From: Microthyrium microscopicum
Lineage: Eukaryota > Ascomycota > Dothideomycetes > Microthyriales > Microthyriaceae
Direction of reading: 5' to 3'
NCBI GenBank assembly: GCA_010405405.1
Contig: MU004236.1
Location: 1,866,070 to 1,930,069, forward strand
DNA length: 64,000 nt
This document shows, in pieces, positions 43,715 to 53,886 of this stretch. Both the position numbers and the translations under genes were made by a program. The first letter of the stretch is position 1, and each line of letters starts with the position of its first letter. The notes beneath the pieces are model-generated. The model saw only the letters and a program-made list of their open reading frames with translations. It searched no databases and had not been told where the DNA came from.

Positions 43715-46700
43715 ATGGCGGAAAGCCCCAGGAGCCCGCTGGTTGAATCCCAGCAGCTTCGTCTCGGCAACCTTGCGGCAGACTCGTACACGGCGCAGCG
43801 ATTAGTACGCTCCGCTTTTCTTCTTATAACCCATTGCTAACGCGTTTCTAACAGCAACATGCGACTCCGGAGCATCTGTATCGAACTTCACGTCGTCTCT
43901 TCATCGGACCTATACCTAAAGGCTGGCTCCGCAGTCATCGAAAGACATGGGTCGAGCAGAGCCTGAAACGAAACTATGGATCAAAGGTCGCGACTTTCAC
44001 TGCGAGTGATACTGTCACCCAACAAAGACGGCTGACTGGGCTGGGAGAGGATTCAAGTCAATCCACGAAGCCCAGCTTTCCTCGGCCAGATGATGCAGTG
44101 GAGGTTGATACTTCAGTTGAACAGTCCAGAGGCAGAAAGGGTGTAACAATCCGGCGTAGGGGTGATACGGATCAATCATCGGAGCCACTAGATGGTGCCG
44201 TTCCTTTATCACCGCCTCAGGTTGAAGGACCTCGAGACAAATCACCGCAGGCAACCTCGCCGTTGATCCAAATAACGCAGTCTCCGTCAATCCAGCCTGA
44301 TTCAAATAGTCCGGTGATTGGGTCAGGGAAGACTTCAACTTCTACGGAGGATCGTCGAGTTGCTCAAGTAGACAGTCATCCTGGAAGAGCGAGTAGTACG
44401 GCTCCCTTAATCTCAAGAGGCACAAATACAGACAATGCGAGAGTGCAATCAGGGCCCCGAGGTATTCTCTCCAAAGTGAAAAATGCTCGGCCGAGATCCC
44501 GTGAAGCTTCAACGCAAGACGTGTCACAGGCAGATATGCCCGACCCAGAAGCATCGCAGCCACGAAGAAAGAGCCATATCCGGTTTGACAAAGACATTGG
44601 CCAATCAGCACTCCTGATGAGAGCCAGAATGGAATCTACCGATATCAGGAACAAGGTATCCACTGCCTTGAAAAGGCGGTATACGGATGGAACCATTCTC
44701 AAAATGGAGAATATGCTCGTTCGGATGGACATATCGGCCCAAAGAAAGATTCCACACAACTACGACGAGAACACTAGCCAAGGCGTTGTATCTACTACCC
44801 AAAAGAAATGGAGAGAATACACAGTCGTCTGTCGGCAAAGTGGAAAGACTAGCGAAGCAAGCTATGTCTTGCAAGTCTACAAAAGTCGTGTCATTCCAGC
44901 AGCCGAGGAGGCACGATCGAAGAAACCGGAGTACGAGATACCTCTTGATAATCGACAGTCAAGGCTAAACATGTACTCATCACTGGACAAGACTCTTGTT
45001 CTATGGAACTCGAGCTCGCATGGAACCAAAATATATATCCTGCAAGCACGAGCGGCGTCGAGTGCTGTCGAATGGCTCACTTTCCTTCGAGGTCTAATGG
45101 GTTTTCATCGTCCTGCTGAAATCAGTATCCTCATTCCACAAGTCGGTCTCAGCTTGAGACTGGAGGATCCATTCCGGGTTATGACCCCAGATGAAGGCAC
45201 CTCCAGTGGCGACGAAGAAGAGCTCATGGCTTCAGCGCTATCAATGGAAGAGTCTGTGGCTCCAATGATGATCAAGCGATGTCTAGAGATGTTGTCGGGA
45301 AGTGATGATTGGGCAGCTATCATCGAATCATGGTCACGAGGGCAACGAATAGGACTTGCATGGAAACGCTATGACAGGCTTGAATGGGTTCACGGGATTC
45401 AAGAAAAGAAAATGTTTGGTACACTGGCCATGATACACACCCACGACCTGGAGCTTCGGCCTAAAGAGCACTATCCCATCACCGCGCGAACAAAGAAAGG
45501 CAAATTGCTCGACGAGCCTCCGCCAGTGGAAGGGTTTCTTATAAGACTGACATCAAAGACTGGCAAGCAAAAGAGCATGGGACGATATTTCTTCAAGCGA
45601 CTGTATTTTGCAACATTTGATCATTTCCTTATTTATTCTCGGCCCAACAATGCAAAGCCACCTGCTCCACCATCTCCGGAAGGCCTTAACCGTGGCTTAA
45701 CCTCTGAGGAGGTCTCCAAGACTGTACCCATCATCTATTCGGTTAATCCATATCCAGTGAATGACAACAAGATCAAGTGGCTCGAAAATTCGAATGCTCA
45801 AACCATTGAGCAGCATGATCAAGACGCGCTTGATGAGACGAGGAGGAAGGCCGATCTTCTGAAGAACTGTGATGGCTTCATCAATCTTTGTGACGTTGTC
45901 AAAGTACGTAAAGTTCATCATGAGCTCGACGGGAAAGAGATACAGGTACCAACAGAAGATTCGGAGGTTGATTCTGATGACGAAGCGATTGACAACCAGG
46001 AGGAGGGACAAGTAACCAGCATCGACGATAGCAAAACCATCGAGCTCTTACTAAAGAATGGTCTTGTCATCCGATTACGAGCATACGACGCACAAACCAA
46101 GAAAGAATGGAAGCGTCGTCTCCGTGCTTTGGTAAAGTACTGGCGTTGGCGTCATGCTGAAGACACTCAACTATATCACCAAATTCGCGATCAAAACCTA
46201 GAGCAACTCGGAGTTGATGAAGAAGGCGAGGCTTGGGTAGGACAATTTGCAACGAAATGGGAGCTCAGTCAAACCTATGCTTCAGGTCAACTCTACAACA
46301 TGTGCGGCATATCCTGCTGTCGCACTATTCACATGTCTGGTCCCCTATATTCCAAGCCTCGGGTCCATGGCAACTTTACGCTATCTCACTGCCTCTTGAT
46401 CCCGGGCTTTCTCCTCCTTTTCGAAAGCGCTCATCGCTCCACTAGCGGTAAAGTCATCCCCCACATCGACCACGACAAAAACAAAGAAATAGATCTCTCA
46501 GACTGCTATCTCTACACAGGTCTTCTCACCGAAGGAGATCTTCTCTACCGCAACACCACTTTCGACGCCAACTCGCCCGGCCACCACGCACTACCGCGCA
46601 TGTGGCCTGAAGATGCGTGGGACAATTGGGACGAAGATGTCATGACGTGCTTTGTCCTCTGGAAGCCGCAAGGCAAGAGCTGGTTCCGCGAGACTGGAGA

Positions 46701-46896
46701 AGGGAAGCGGGCACGACTCAAGCGTGTTAGCAAGCTGGGAAAGAAAGGTAATCGCATGGTGTTTCGGGCTAGAAGCCGGGCGGAACGCGATCATTGGGTT
46801 TTGGCGATTGCGGCGGAGATTGAGAGAGGTGCTGCACAGGCGGAATTCAGAATTACAGGGGCAAATGATCCAGGAGCGGATGTACAGGCAGAGTAG
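43715..46896 (+). CDS. Spo71-like protein with several PH-type domains
   Basis: Two exons (43715-43804 and 43855-46896, 50-bp intron with GCTAAC branch) give 1,043 residues. The spliced N-terminus continues into LYRTSRRLFIGPIPKGWLRSHRKTW, a block that I associate with the fungal Spo71/Spo7_2_N family, in which yeast Spo71 helps shape the prospore membrane. A disordered Ser/Pro/Arg-rich region spans about 90-260. PH-like segments are seen at about 345-460 (REYTVVCRQ to WLTFLRGLMG), 585-770 (EGFLIRLTSKTGKQ to WKRRLRALVKYW, with an acidic insert) and 858-1030 (KPRVHGNFTLSHCLL to RDHWVLAIAAEIE). No transmembrane segments. It probably binds phosphoinositides at the plasma membrane. In a filamentous fungus the role may not be limited to spores. 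Confidence 0.72.
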
Positions 46897-47392
46897 AAGG
46901 AGACGATAATTGCTAATACTACATATTCTTGACTGATACTGCGCTCAGCCTTGCCTTCAGCCTTATGAAGTAAGAAGGGCCCAAGCTCCTGCCCGATTAT
47001 CAGGTAGCGCCTTAGAGGTACCCCACACCAAGGATCCACGCCTTGATCTGGACAGCTCACAAGCTTCTGAGCTTTTGATTTTGTTGCTGCCTCTTTCCAT
47101 TACTCCGACACACCAACTAAAACTCACTGCCAATCTCCTTTTCAATTTTACGGTATTCAGTTTGATACCGACAATCCAGAAAGTTACTCCGCATCCTCCT
47201 CCAAACACGTCAAGCGCCAAACCTCAGTGACCTCAACGCCATACTGCCCCTCAGCGCCTTCTATACCTCAGCCTAACACCAAGTTTCCATCCAATTCCCA
47301 CCGTACCAGGCATCGATTTTACATAAAATCATCCTCCTCTTCCTCTCTCCAGCTTCCAAAACCATCAAATCAACATCTTCCCTGCAACAACC
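46897..47392. other. Intergenic, macrodomain gene promoter
   Basis: About 500 bp. It holds one copy of a 22-nt dispersed repeat (46957-46978) and a pyrimidine-rich leader before the next start codon. Confidence 0.5.
46957..46978. repeat. 22-nt dispersed repeat, copy 1
   Basis: TCAGCCTTATGAAGT followed by AAGAAGG; 21 of 22 positions are identical to 50403-50424. The ends (CAGCCTT and AAGG) are partly self-complementary. Confidence 0.6.
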
Positions 47393-48335
47393 ATGGCCGC
47401 CCTCATCGCGCTCTCCGATATTCCCACCATCCCCGTCCTCTACAAAACCAAGTGGCTCACCGTCGTGCCCACTCCCTCTCGCACCCCAAACGCCGTCTTC
47501 AACTCCAAAATTGCCATCATTCGTCACGATATCACCCGCCTACAAGTAGATAGCATCGTCAACGCAGCCAACGACTCCCTCCTCGGCGGCGGTGGAGTCG
47601 ACGGCGCTATCCACCGCGCAGCTGGCCCACGACTCTTCGATGAGTGCGAAACCCTCAATGGCTGCGACACTGGTAGCGCAAAAATCACCAACGGATACAA
47701 GCTACCAGCGAAGAAGGTCATCCATGCAGTTGGACCCGTATATTTCCGCGAGAAGGGACGTGGTCGGCATGAAATATTGCTACGGGGCTGCTATCGCAAG
47801 AGTCTAGAGTTGGCGGAGCAGAATGGGCTGAAGAGTATTGCGTTCAGCGCGCTGAGTACGGGAGTGTATGGATATCCGAGTGGAGAGGCGGCGGATGCGG
47901 CGATTAGTGAGGTGCGGAATTTCTTCGAGGAAGGCAAAGGAAAGGACTTTGAGCGCGTCGTGTTTTGCAACTTCATGGAGAAGGATGAGAAGGCGTATCA
48001 GGCTACTATGAGGTATGGTGATATCTACTTTACGAGCTTTTAAACTAACCTTTGATAGCAAGTATTTCCCGGATGCCAAAGACGGTGAGGGCGAGAAGAC
48101 TGAGGCCGAGGGATCCAAGGCGCCGAAGGTCAAGTCAATGTTAGACGTGGAGCCGGAGGAGATTGCTAAAGAGCTTCCTGATGTTCCGAAAGACGAGCCA
48201 TCTGCTGCCAATACATCCGGTCTCAAATCAGGCGATGTTACTGACGACGACTGGGTGGACGTCGGTAAGGATACTACTGTTCCCAAGAAGGCCACTGTCG
48301 AGGACGTTGAGGATGAGGATAACAAAAAGCACTAG
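47393..48335 (+). CDS. Macrodomain protein, ADP-ribose hydrolase type
   Basis: MacroD/YmdB-type macrodomain protein that binds ADP-ribose and may remove mono-ADP-ribose from Asp/Glu or deacetylate O-acetyl-ADP-ribose. Exons 47393-48012 and 48059-48335 (46-bp intron) give 298 residues. The ligand loop is classic: [27 protein letters not shown], in which NAAN and GGGGVDGAI contact the ribose; the second loop is [11 protein letters not shown]. The domain ends about residue 205. The second exon adds a long acidic, disordered tail ([10 protein letters not shown] and [12 protein letters not shown]), not part of the core fold and perhaps an interaction region. It is probably cytosolic or nuclear. 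The family is firm, the exact reaction inferred. Confidence 0.93.
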
Positions 48336-48557
48336 GGTGGAAGATGCTGCCAAGTCAGTTAAAGAAGTATCCCCAGCACTAGTAGTCTTATTTACGATCA
48401 AGAGGCGTAGTGGAGTCGGAATTACAAGGTTGGAGGATAAGGTTAGAAGACAACTGCAATCGGAATTATCAAAGGCGTTCATAGTCATACTACTTGATAG
48501 CTTTTTGATATCCAAATCGATGCTTTGATTATCAGAGTTTGCACTAGTTCCCATCGA

Positions 48558-50136
48558 CTACGAGTTTTCCAACACCACATCATCCAGGTTGATATGGTTA
48601 GGAGCTGCAGCAGCTTCATCTTCACTTCCTACACGTAATTGCGCATGTTCCTCCAAAACATGATTCAGTCCTTCCCTCTGTATACACTGACTAAACGCAA
48701 AGCTCTTCGCAGCACCATCCAACTCCTCCAAACTCGCTCCCTCAAACAATCTCGCAAACTCATCCTGTACAGCACCCGCCGTCCATATCTGCAACACCAA
48801 CCTCACAATCTGCCGATCTGTAGCCCATGGCGTCGGATACTGCTCCTTGCTCTCTGGTGCCTTTCTATCAATCCACTCCACCAACTGTCCCAATAGCCCC
48901 TCAATCTCCGGCGCCGGTCTACGACCCCACGCATCCAGTTGCATCTCCCTCTTGCGCTCCTGGAACGCTGCAATCCGCTGCATATACACGCTCTTGGGAT
49001 CACAGTATACCATTCCCTGGTATCCAATGTCCTTGTATAGCCAGATGCACCAGTGTATCTTATACCGATCGTATATCTTCAACTGTGCCGCTAAGAGATC
49101 ATAACGTGCCTGATTCACGCTCACTGCATCATCATCGCGCTCAGCGTCGGCGTAGACAGGGCCAAACTCGCCATTCCAGATCGGCACGCCGTGTTTATGC
49201 ATAAACTCCGCCTTTCTTAGAAACTGTCCTTCTAATTTCCTAACCTGCTCTTCCTTGCCCTCAAATCTCTCGCCCTTGGGAAAGCCCATACTGCTATAAT
49301 CATGCAGTGCATATACACAATTCGGCAGCACTCTATCGAAGCCGCGCCATTCCATCGCGAAGGTGTTGCCGTCCAGCCATAGTATGTGCTTTGAGTCGAT
49401 TGCGCGGATCCGCGGCTCGATGCGCTCGTAGAAGGCTGGGAGACGGACGTGTTGGGAATCGCACGGCTCATTGATGAGGTTGTAGCCGGCGATCCATGGA
49501 TTGGAGGCATAGTGCGTGGCGAGCTGTTCCCAGAGCCAGATGGCGCGGTCTTGGAAGTCTCGGTGGTCCCAGAAAGAGGCGTGGGAGGTTAGGTTGTCGG
49601 AGTGCCAGTCTGGGTTTTGGCCTCCGGGAAGAGCGTGGAGGTCGAGGATTGTGTAGATGTTGTGTTTGGCGCACTAGCTCTTGTCAGAAGTGATAGAAAC
49701 GGAAATTGAGTAAGGCTTACGAGCTCGATTACGCGGTCGAGATGTTTGAAGCCGGCTTCTTTGAGGACGCGAGGATTCATATCGTCTTCAAAGTGGTGAT
49801 AGTTGAAGCCTACACGTAAACAGTTGAGACCTTTGGAAGCGAAGAATCTGGCATCATCTTCGGTAAAGAAATATTCGAGGAATTTGTCAAAGAAGAAGTC
49901 GTATTTCTCTTGGCCGAGAACTTTGAGCATGGCTGCTCTGTGCTGAGTTTCGTGGCCTGGGAAGCCAGTGATGAAATTCTCCATGCTATGTTCAAGTCAG
50001 GATTTATTCTGTCATGTTCTATCAATGAGAGGACTTACTTCATCCATCCACCCAGTCCAGCTCCTCGGAGAATTACTGGCTTGTCGTCCTCTCCTACGAC
50101 TTGGGTGCCTTTCACGCGAAGAAATCCAGATGCCAT
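48558..50136 (-). CDS. GH5 family glycoside hydrolase (cellulase-like)
   Basis: TIM-barrel glycosidase of family GH5. Exons 50039-50136, 49721-49985 and 48558-49673 (introns 53 and 47 bp) give 492 residues. The spliced start reads LRGAGLGGWMNMENFITGFPGHE, a conserved GH5 opening. Further marks are LRVGFNYHHF, ILDLHALPGGQNPDWH, acid/base Glu in YNLINEP (about 190) and nucleophile Glu in IWNGEFGPV (about 290). There is no signal peptide (MASGFLRVKGTQ), so the enzyme is probably intracellular, as with some fungal GH5 enzymes acting on glycolipids or sterol glucosides. The specificity is not clear. It is convergent with the macrodomain gene, whose stop is 222 bp from its own. Confidence 0.88.
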
Positions 50137-50667
50137 GTTGAGTACTCGGATAGACGTTTGTGTGCGATAGTCTATCGCTCTGCCTGTAGCATAGTGAACA
50201 TCAAAGAGAGCAAGAAGCTAGCATGCCATAGTCGCGATATCGGGTGGAGCTCCTCTCTGAGAGTGTACAACTACCATCCGCATCCTAGAACTCCATGCAT
50301 CTAGCAGGGATAGAAGCGGAGAAACTTATGATTGGTTCGGATACTGCCGAAAATCCCTGCAGCTGACCATTCAGCCAATCGTAGCTCATACACAACTTCT
50401 TCTCAGCCTTATGAAGTGAGAAGGCTGAATAGGGGCATGAACAATGCTTATTGAGCGTCTACGATCTTGCGAATAGTCACAGAATATATCATAAAGCAAA
50501 ATGTCAAAAACTTGTTTGATAATAGCCACCGTGAGATTCAGCCAAATAACATTTAGCTTCGAGCATTACAACTTTCCATGCTAATGCATCAGAGACAAGC
50601 TCATCTCACTAGTCAGAATATTGAACGCATGGCATGCACTGCATGATGGGCTAACAAGATCATCAGC
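50137..50667. other. Intergenic, GH5 promoter
   Basis: About 530 bp with the second copy of the 22-nt repeat at 50403-50424. No gene supported. Confidence 0.5.
50403..50424. repeat. 22-nt dispersed repeat, copy 2
   Basis: Differs from the copy at 46957 at one position. With its flank it forms a 7-bp inverted repeat (CAGCCTT and AAGGCTG) around a 10-nt loop. Confidence 0.6.
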
Positions 50668-51621
50668 TCAATCAATCTCCATGGCGTCCGCTCGCACTTG
50701 ACCTTGTGTGCCCGCTTGCGCTTCGACTTCCATTTGACTCTCTATATCTTTTTGGCCTTCTGCATCCATTTCATCTTGCACCTCTTCTTCTGCATCTTCA
50801 ATCTCATCCCATTCGAAGCCGATGTCTCGAAGCAGAGCAGGATCATCCCTATGAGGAAGAGAGCCCAAAATAAGCACCTTACCACCTTCGCGCTTCAGTG
50901 TATGCACATGCACTCCCTTGAGAGTACGCTTAAGCTCTGCCACTTTATCTGCTGACGCCTGCCGAACAAGCTCATCATCGTCGCCTAAAGGGGGTAGGTA
51001 TCTACCACATAGCATGACTTCAACGAACCCTTTTTGAAAGAAGCAACGGTGACCCTGCAATTCCCACGGAATCCAAGTTCCCGGACCTTTTCCTAACGCC
51101 CCTGGCTGCGGATTACATTCACATTCCTCCCGAACGCATGCATTGCAGACTGACATACTATCGCACTCGCGCCCATTCTGCTGACAAGCTACACAAGGAC
51201 GAGCGCGCATGACGACGTAGTTGCCAATGTACTCGATGTGGATTTTCTCGCGGCCGCCATGAGCCGGGCGCATAATTACTAGGCGACTGGCTTCTGAGTC
51301 GGTGCTGAGCTTAGTCTGCTGGTCGAGGCCGAGAAGAGTTGATTTGTAGCCTATGTCCGCTGCCTCAATGCGGTAGTGCAGTATTACAAAGAAGACGATG
51401 TAGCTCGCGTCTGGGTTGCATAGTTGTTGTTCTTCTGGAGACATATCTTCCAGGGGCTGAAGATTGAGGACTGTATGGAAAGCTGCTTTGTTGTATACGT
51501 TCTTGTTGCGGGTCTGTCTTCGGAGGACGGCAGGACTAGGTTTGTAGAAGTTGCGTAGAAAGGAGGTGCGTTGGCCTGTGCTCTTGACGACTTGGTCTTC
51601 TGGGCGGATGATGATATGCAT
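50668..51621 (-). CDS. Unknown family, paralogue A, internal Zn2Cys6-like cluster
   Basis: Single-exon gene of 317 residues that I do not recognise. The middle holds six spaced cysteines, C143-x2-C146-x6-C153-x5-C159-x2-C162-x6-C169, the spacing of a fungal Zn2Cys6 cluster (an extra Cys sits at 167). But it lies in the centre of the chain, not near an end, and lacks the basic run normally found between the second and third cysteines, so DNA binding is doubtful. The block before it (RLVIMRPAHGGREKIHIEYIG) and after it (VHTLKREGGKVLILGSLP, then DPALLRDIGFEWDE) is shared with the neighbouring gene at 52030. The C-terminus is Glu/Asp/Gln-rich and ends in AMEID. There is no signal peptide or membrane helix. 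I take the two as tandem duplicates of a little-known family. Confidence 0.72.
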   Translation of the reverse strand: MHIIIRPEDQVVKSTGQRTSFLRNFYKPSPAVLRRQTRNKNVYNKAAFHTVLNLQPLEDMSPEEQQLCNPDASYIVFFVILHYRIEAADIGYKSTLLGLDQQTKLSTDSEASRLVIMRPAHGGREKIHIEYIGNYVVMRARPCVACQQNGRECDSMSVCNACVREECECNPQPGALGKGPGTWIPWELQGHRCFFQKGFVEVMLCGRYLPPLGDDDELVRQASADKVAELKRTLKGVHVHTLKREGGKVLILGSLPHRDDPALLRDIGFEWDEIEDAEEEVQDEMDAEGQKDIESQMEVEAQAGTQGQVRADAMEID

Positions 51622-52029
51622 GGTGGTGAGATCTCAGAAAACGATAATACGAGAACGTTGACGGGTACTGGATTGGCTGTGCAGAAACTGGTGGGATTAG
51701 CGAGGAAAATGAATCAGAGGAGCCTGAGAAAACTACAGCTTAAATGCAGACTGATATAGCTAAGGAAGTCACTGGTATGGCTGCTCACCTTGATATCGGT
51801 GACGGGCCACGGCTGTCGAGGTGTCAGCCCAGTAGATGGGTGTTGGTGCATGAATACAAAGAAAACATGAGAACATCACTTTGACTGTCAGAATATACAT
51901 AGCGCTATGATAGATAGTGTTGCCCATTACAAAACTGACACCGAAAATCAAGAACATCGAGATACCAACATATGAGAGAAAGAAGATGTTTTTCTTAAAA
52001 CCGCGCGATGTTTGCTGAATGCAGGCAAA
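51622..52029. other. Spacer between the tandem paralogues
   Basis: About 410 bp containing the promoter of paralogue A and the 3' end of paralogue B. Nothing else seen. Confidence 0.5.
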
Positions 52030-53043
52030 CTAAGCGACAGAATCTTCGTCCATTGGGGTGGCGGTGTCTAAACCTTCTAACATCGGCTGTTCGTCAACTG
52101 GAGCGTCCTCTACTTCCTCCGTAATATCATGAACCCTTTTCTTGCCTTTGCCCTGCTTACGGGGTGTTGGTTCAAGCATGGTAAGTGTTCCCTCTACAGC
52201 CTTGTCCCAGTCAAAGTTCAACTTCTCCAACAGGTCAGGATCTGACACTCCCGGAAGGCTGGACATAATGAGTACTTTGGAGTATTCCCGCTTCAAGGTG
52301 TGGCGCTTTAGTCCTTCTAGCACATGTTTGAGAGCGTCGTCGGCACTGGATCCCAGCTGTGGCGCATCTGCCGCGCATGGAGGAAGAGTTTCATCTGCTA
52401 GGACCACAGGCGGATTCGGAGATTCTGCCTTGAAGTGCTTCTTGCGAAAGCACGAATGGCTAGTGATAGTGGCCAACTTGGCTACATCTAAAGCGCCAGA
52501 TTGAGGCACACATGTAGTATTGCTTTGGTAGCATGGCTGGCAAGGGACTCTGCTATCACAGCTCGCTGGGAAACCAGACCGATCGCAATGAACGCATGGC
52601 CTGGCTCGCCATAGCACGAAATTTCCGTAGTATTGGACATGCAGTGCCTCTCGAGTTGTCGAAGCGGGTCGATCAATGATCAAACGTCGGCCATCAGCCT
52701 CGACTCTGAGATTACAAGTCGGATCCAGAGCTAGTATTGCAGGTTTGTACTCGCCAACATTGTCGTCTTTCCCGTCGTCGTAGTTGAAAACCACCACGAA
52801 GGTCACTTGATGACACTTCGGAATCACAATGCTATCAGAGCTGCTTGTGCCGAATAGGCTGAGGTTCAGTACGTTTCGAAAGCAGTCAGGCTTTCTTTGT
52901 CTAGGTCCGGATCTTTGAGGTGGTGATCCTAAATCTATCTCGTTTTGAGTGGGATTGGACCACTTCTTCAAACGTGAAAGACGACCAGATCCTCCTTTTA
53001 CCACAACTACCTGATCTCTGGGCTCAATCACATTTTCGGCCAT
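52030..53043 (-). CDS. Unknown family, paralogue B, internal Zn2Cys6-like cluster
   Basis: Single-exon gene of 337 residues, same strand and 408 bp upstream of paralogue A. It shares the same plan: a start containing RDQVVVVKGG (paralogue A: EDQVVKSTG), a Val/Phe-rich beta-like stretch (VTFVVVFNY against IVFFVILHY), RLIIDRPASTTREALHVQYYGNF, the cluster and the HTLKREYSKVLIMSSLP block followed by DPDLLEKLNFDWD. Here the cysteines are C150-x2-C153-x8-C162-x5-C168-x2-C171-x6-C178, with two extra residues in the second gap. The C-terminus is a Lys-rich run (KQGKGKKRVHD) then acidic. A nuclear protein is possible. No known family comes to mind. Confidence 0.72.
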   Translation of the reverse strand: MAENVIEPRDQVVVVKGGSGRLSRLKKWSNPTQNEIDLGSPPQRSGPRQRKPDCFRNVLNLSLFGTSSSDSIVIPKCHQVTFVVVFNYDDGKDDNVGEYKPAILALDPTCNLRVEADGRRLIIDRPASTTREALHVQYYGNFVLWRARPCVHCDRSGFPASCDSRVPCQPCYQSNTTCVPQSGALDVAKLATITSHSCFRKKHFKAESPNPPVVLADETLPPCAADAPQLGSSADDALKHVLEGLKRHTLKREYSKVLIMSSLPGVSDPDLLEKLNFDWDKAVEGTLTMLEPTPRKQGKGKKRVHDITEEVEDAPVDEQPMLEGLDTATPMDEDSVA

Positions 53044-53752
53044 CTCGAAGAAACTGCAGTGAATCTTTGGATGTCAATGCTTTGATTAATTTGCACTTAC
53101 TGACAGAGAGAAACGAAGTTATCTGGGCGTAAAAGTGACTGTAAAGTGTTAAGCGCAAGGAGCAAGAAGTGGACGATGAACGAGGCTCTTATACACAAGA
53201 CCGGGATGAAGTTTGCGTTATTTGGTCCTTCTATTATGTACAGGTGACCCAACCGTATGATATATTAGAAGCATCAGCTTGTTGCGGTATTTGAGAAGGC
53301 AGGCTGGTGCGACCAAATGTTGACATTTCAGTCTTTCAAAATGTTGTGAATATTGATTTAGAGTTTTTCCAATTAGATTTGAAATATTTAGAGAGCTTCC
53401 TTTTTCAATCCCGGCCTCCAAAATCTTGCTCAACTCTACTTCATTCGTTTGACACATCAAAAGCAACCGCCGGAGATTTGGCACTCCCAAGCATTAGTTG
53501 AGTTATTGCAGGATTGATCATGGAATCCATTAAGTCAAAATTGCCATTGTCCAGATTTCTGAAAGTTAGAATACTTTAGTTGAAGCTACGAAAAGTATTG
53601 GAAAAGCTATCAGGCTGAGCGCAAGGCTGACATAACACAAACTCCATGCCACATCCAAACAAACAAGCACTCAACAAGCTCAACCGAAAAAAAATACTCT
53701 CTACCCACAATCTTGACAAGTAAAAATAATAATAGAATTAGCAAAAAGTTCA

Positions 53753-53773
53753 CCACACATCCGAGATGTGTGG
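53753..53773. repeat. 8-bp perfect hairpin
   Basis: CCACACAT (53753-53760), a 5-nt loop and ATGTGTGG (53766-53773). It lies 5 nt from the 9-bp hairpin. On the minus strand it is followed within a few bases by TTTTT (plus-strand 53744-53748), a possible Pol III stop. Confidence 0.85.
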
Positions 53774-53778
53774 CTATG

Positions 53779-53799
53779 AAAATCAGGCGACCTGATTTT
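53779..53799. repeat. 9-bp perfect hairpin next to the tRNA-like block
   Basis: AAAATCAGG (53779-53787), a 3-nt loop and CCTGATTTT (53791-53799). It lies one base from the tRNA-like block. It would be a very stable stem in a transcript from either strand. Confidence 0.85.
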
Positions 53800-53800
53800 A

Positions 53801-53886
53801 CGATGCAAACGGGGCTCGAACCTGGAGGTTGTCATTGCCACTTCTTCGTTAGACTTGAGCAGGAGTTGTCTCTTAATTACGCATCG
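53801..53886 (-). other. tRNA-like block with box B
   Basis: Read on the minus strand, this 86-nt block begins CGATGC and ends GCATCG, which pair perfectly as an acceptor-like stem, with a GU pair possible next. It contains a perfect box B, GGTTCGAGCCC (plus-strand 53812-53822). The A-box region and D arm are poor and the T stem has two mismatches, so this is a tRNA relic or the head of a tRNA-derived element rather than a clean tRNA. A CTCAAGT loop-like heptamer could hint at a Leu(CAA) origin, but the arm around it does not pair. Confidence 0.4.

Noticed and set aside
53218-53490. 90-codon minus-strand open frame beside paralogue B
   Set aside because: No similarity that I can see to the paralogues or to a known family; left uncalled.
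53801-53886. A functional tRNA gene
   Set aside because: Box B and the acceptor-like stem are good, but the A box, D arm and anticodon arm do not fold properly.
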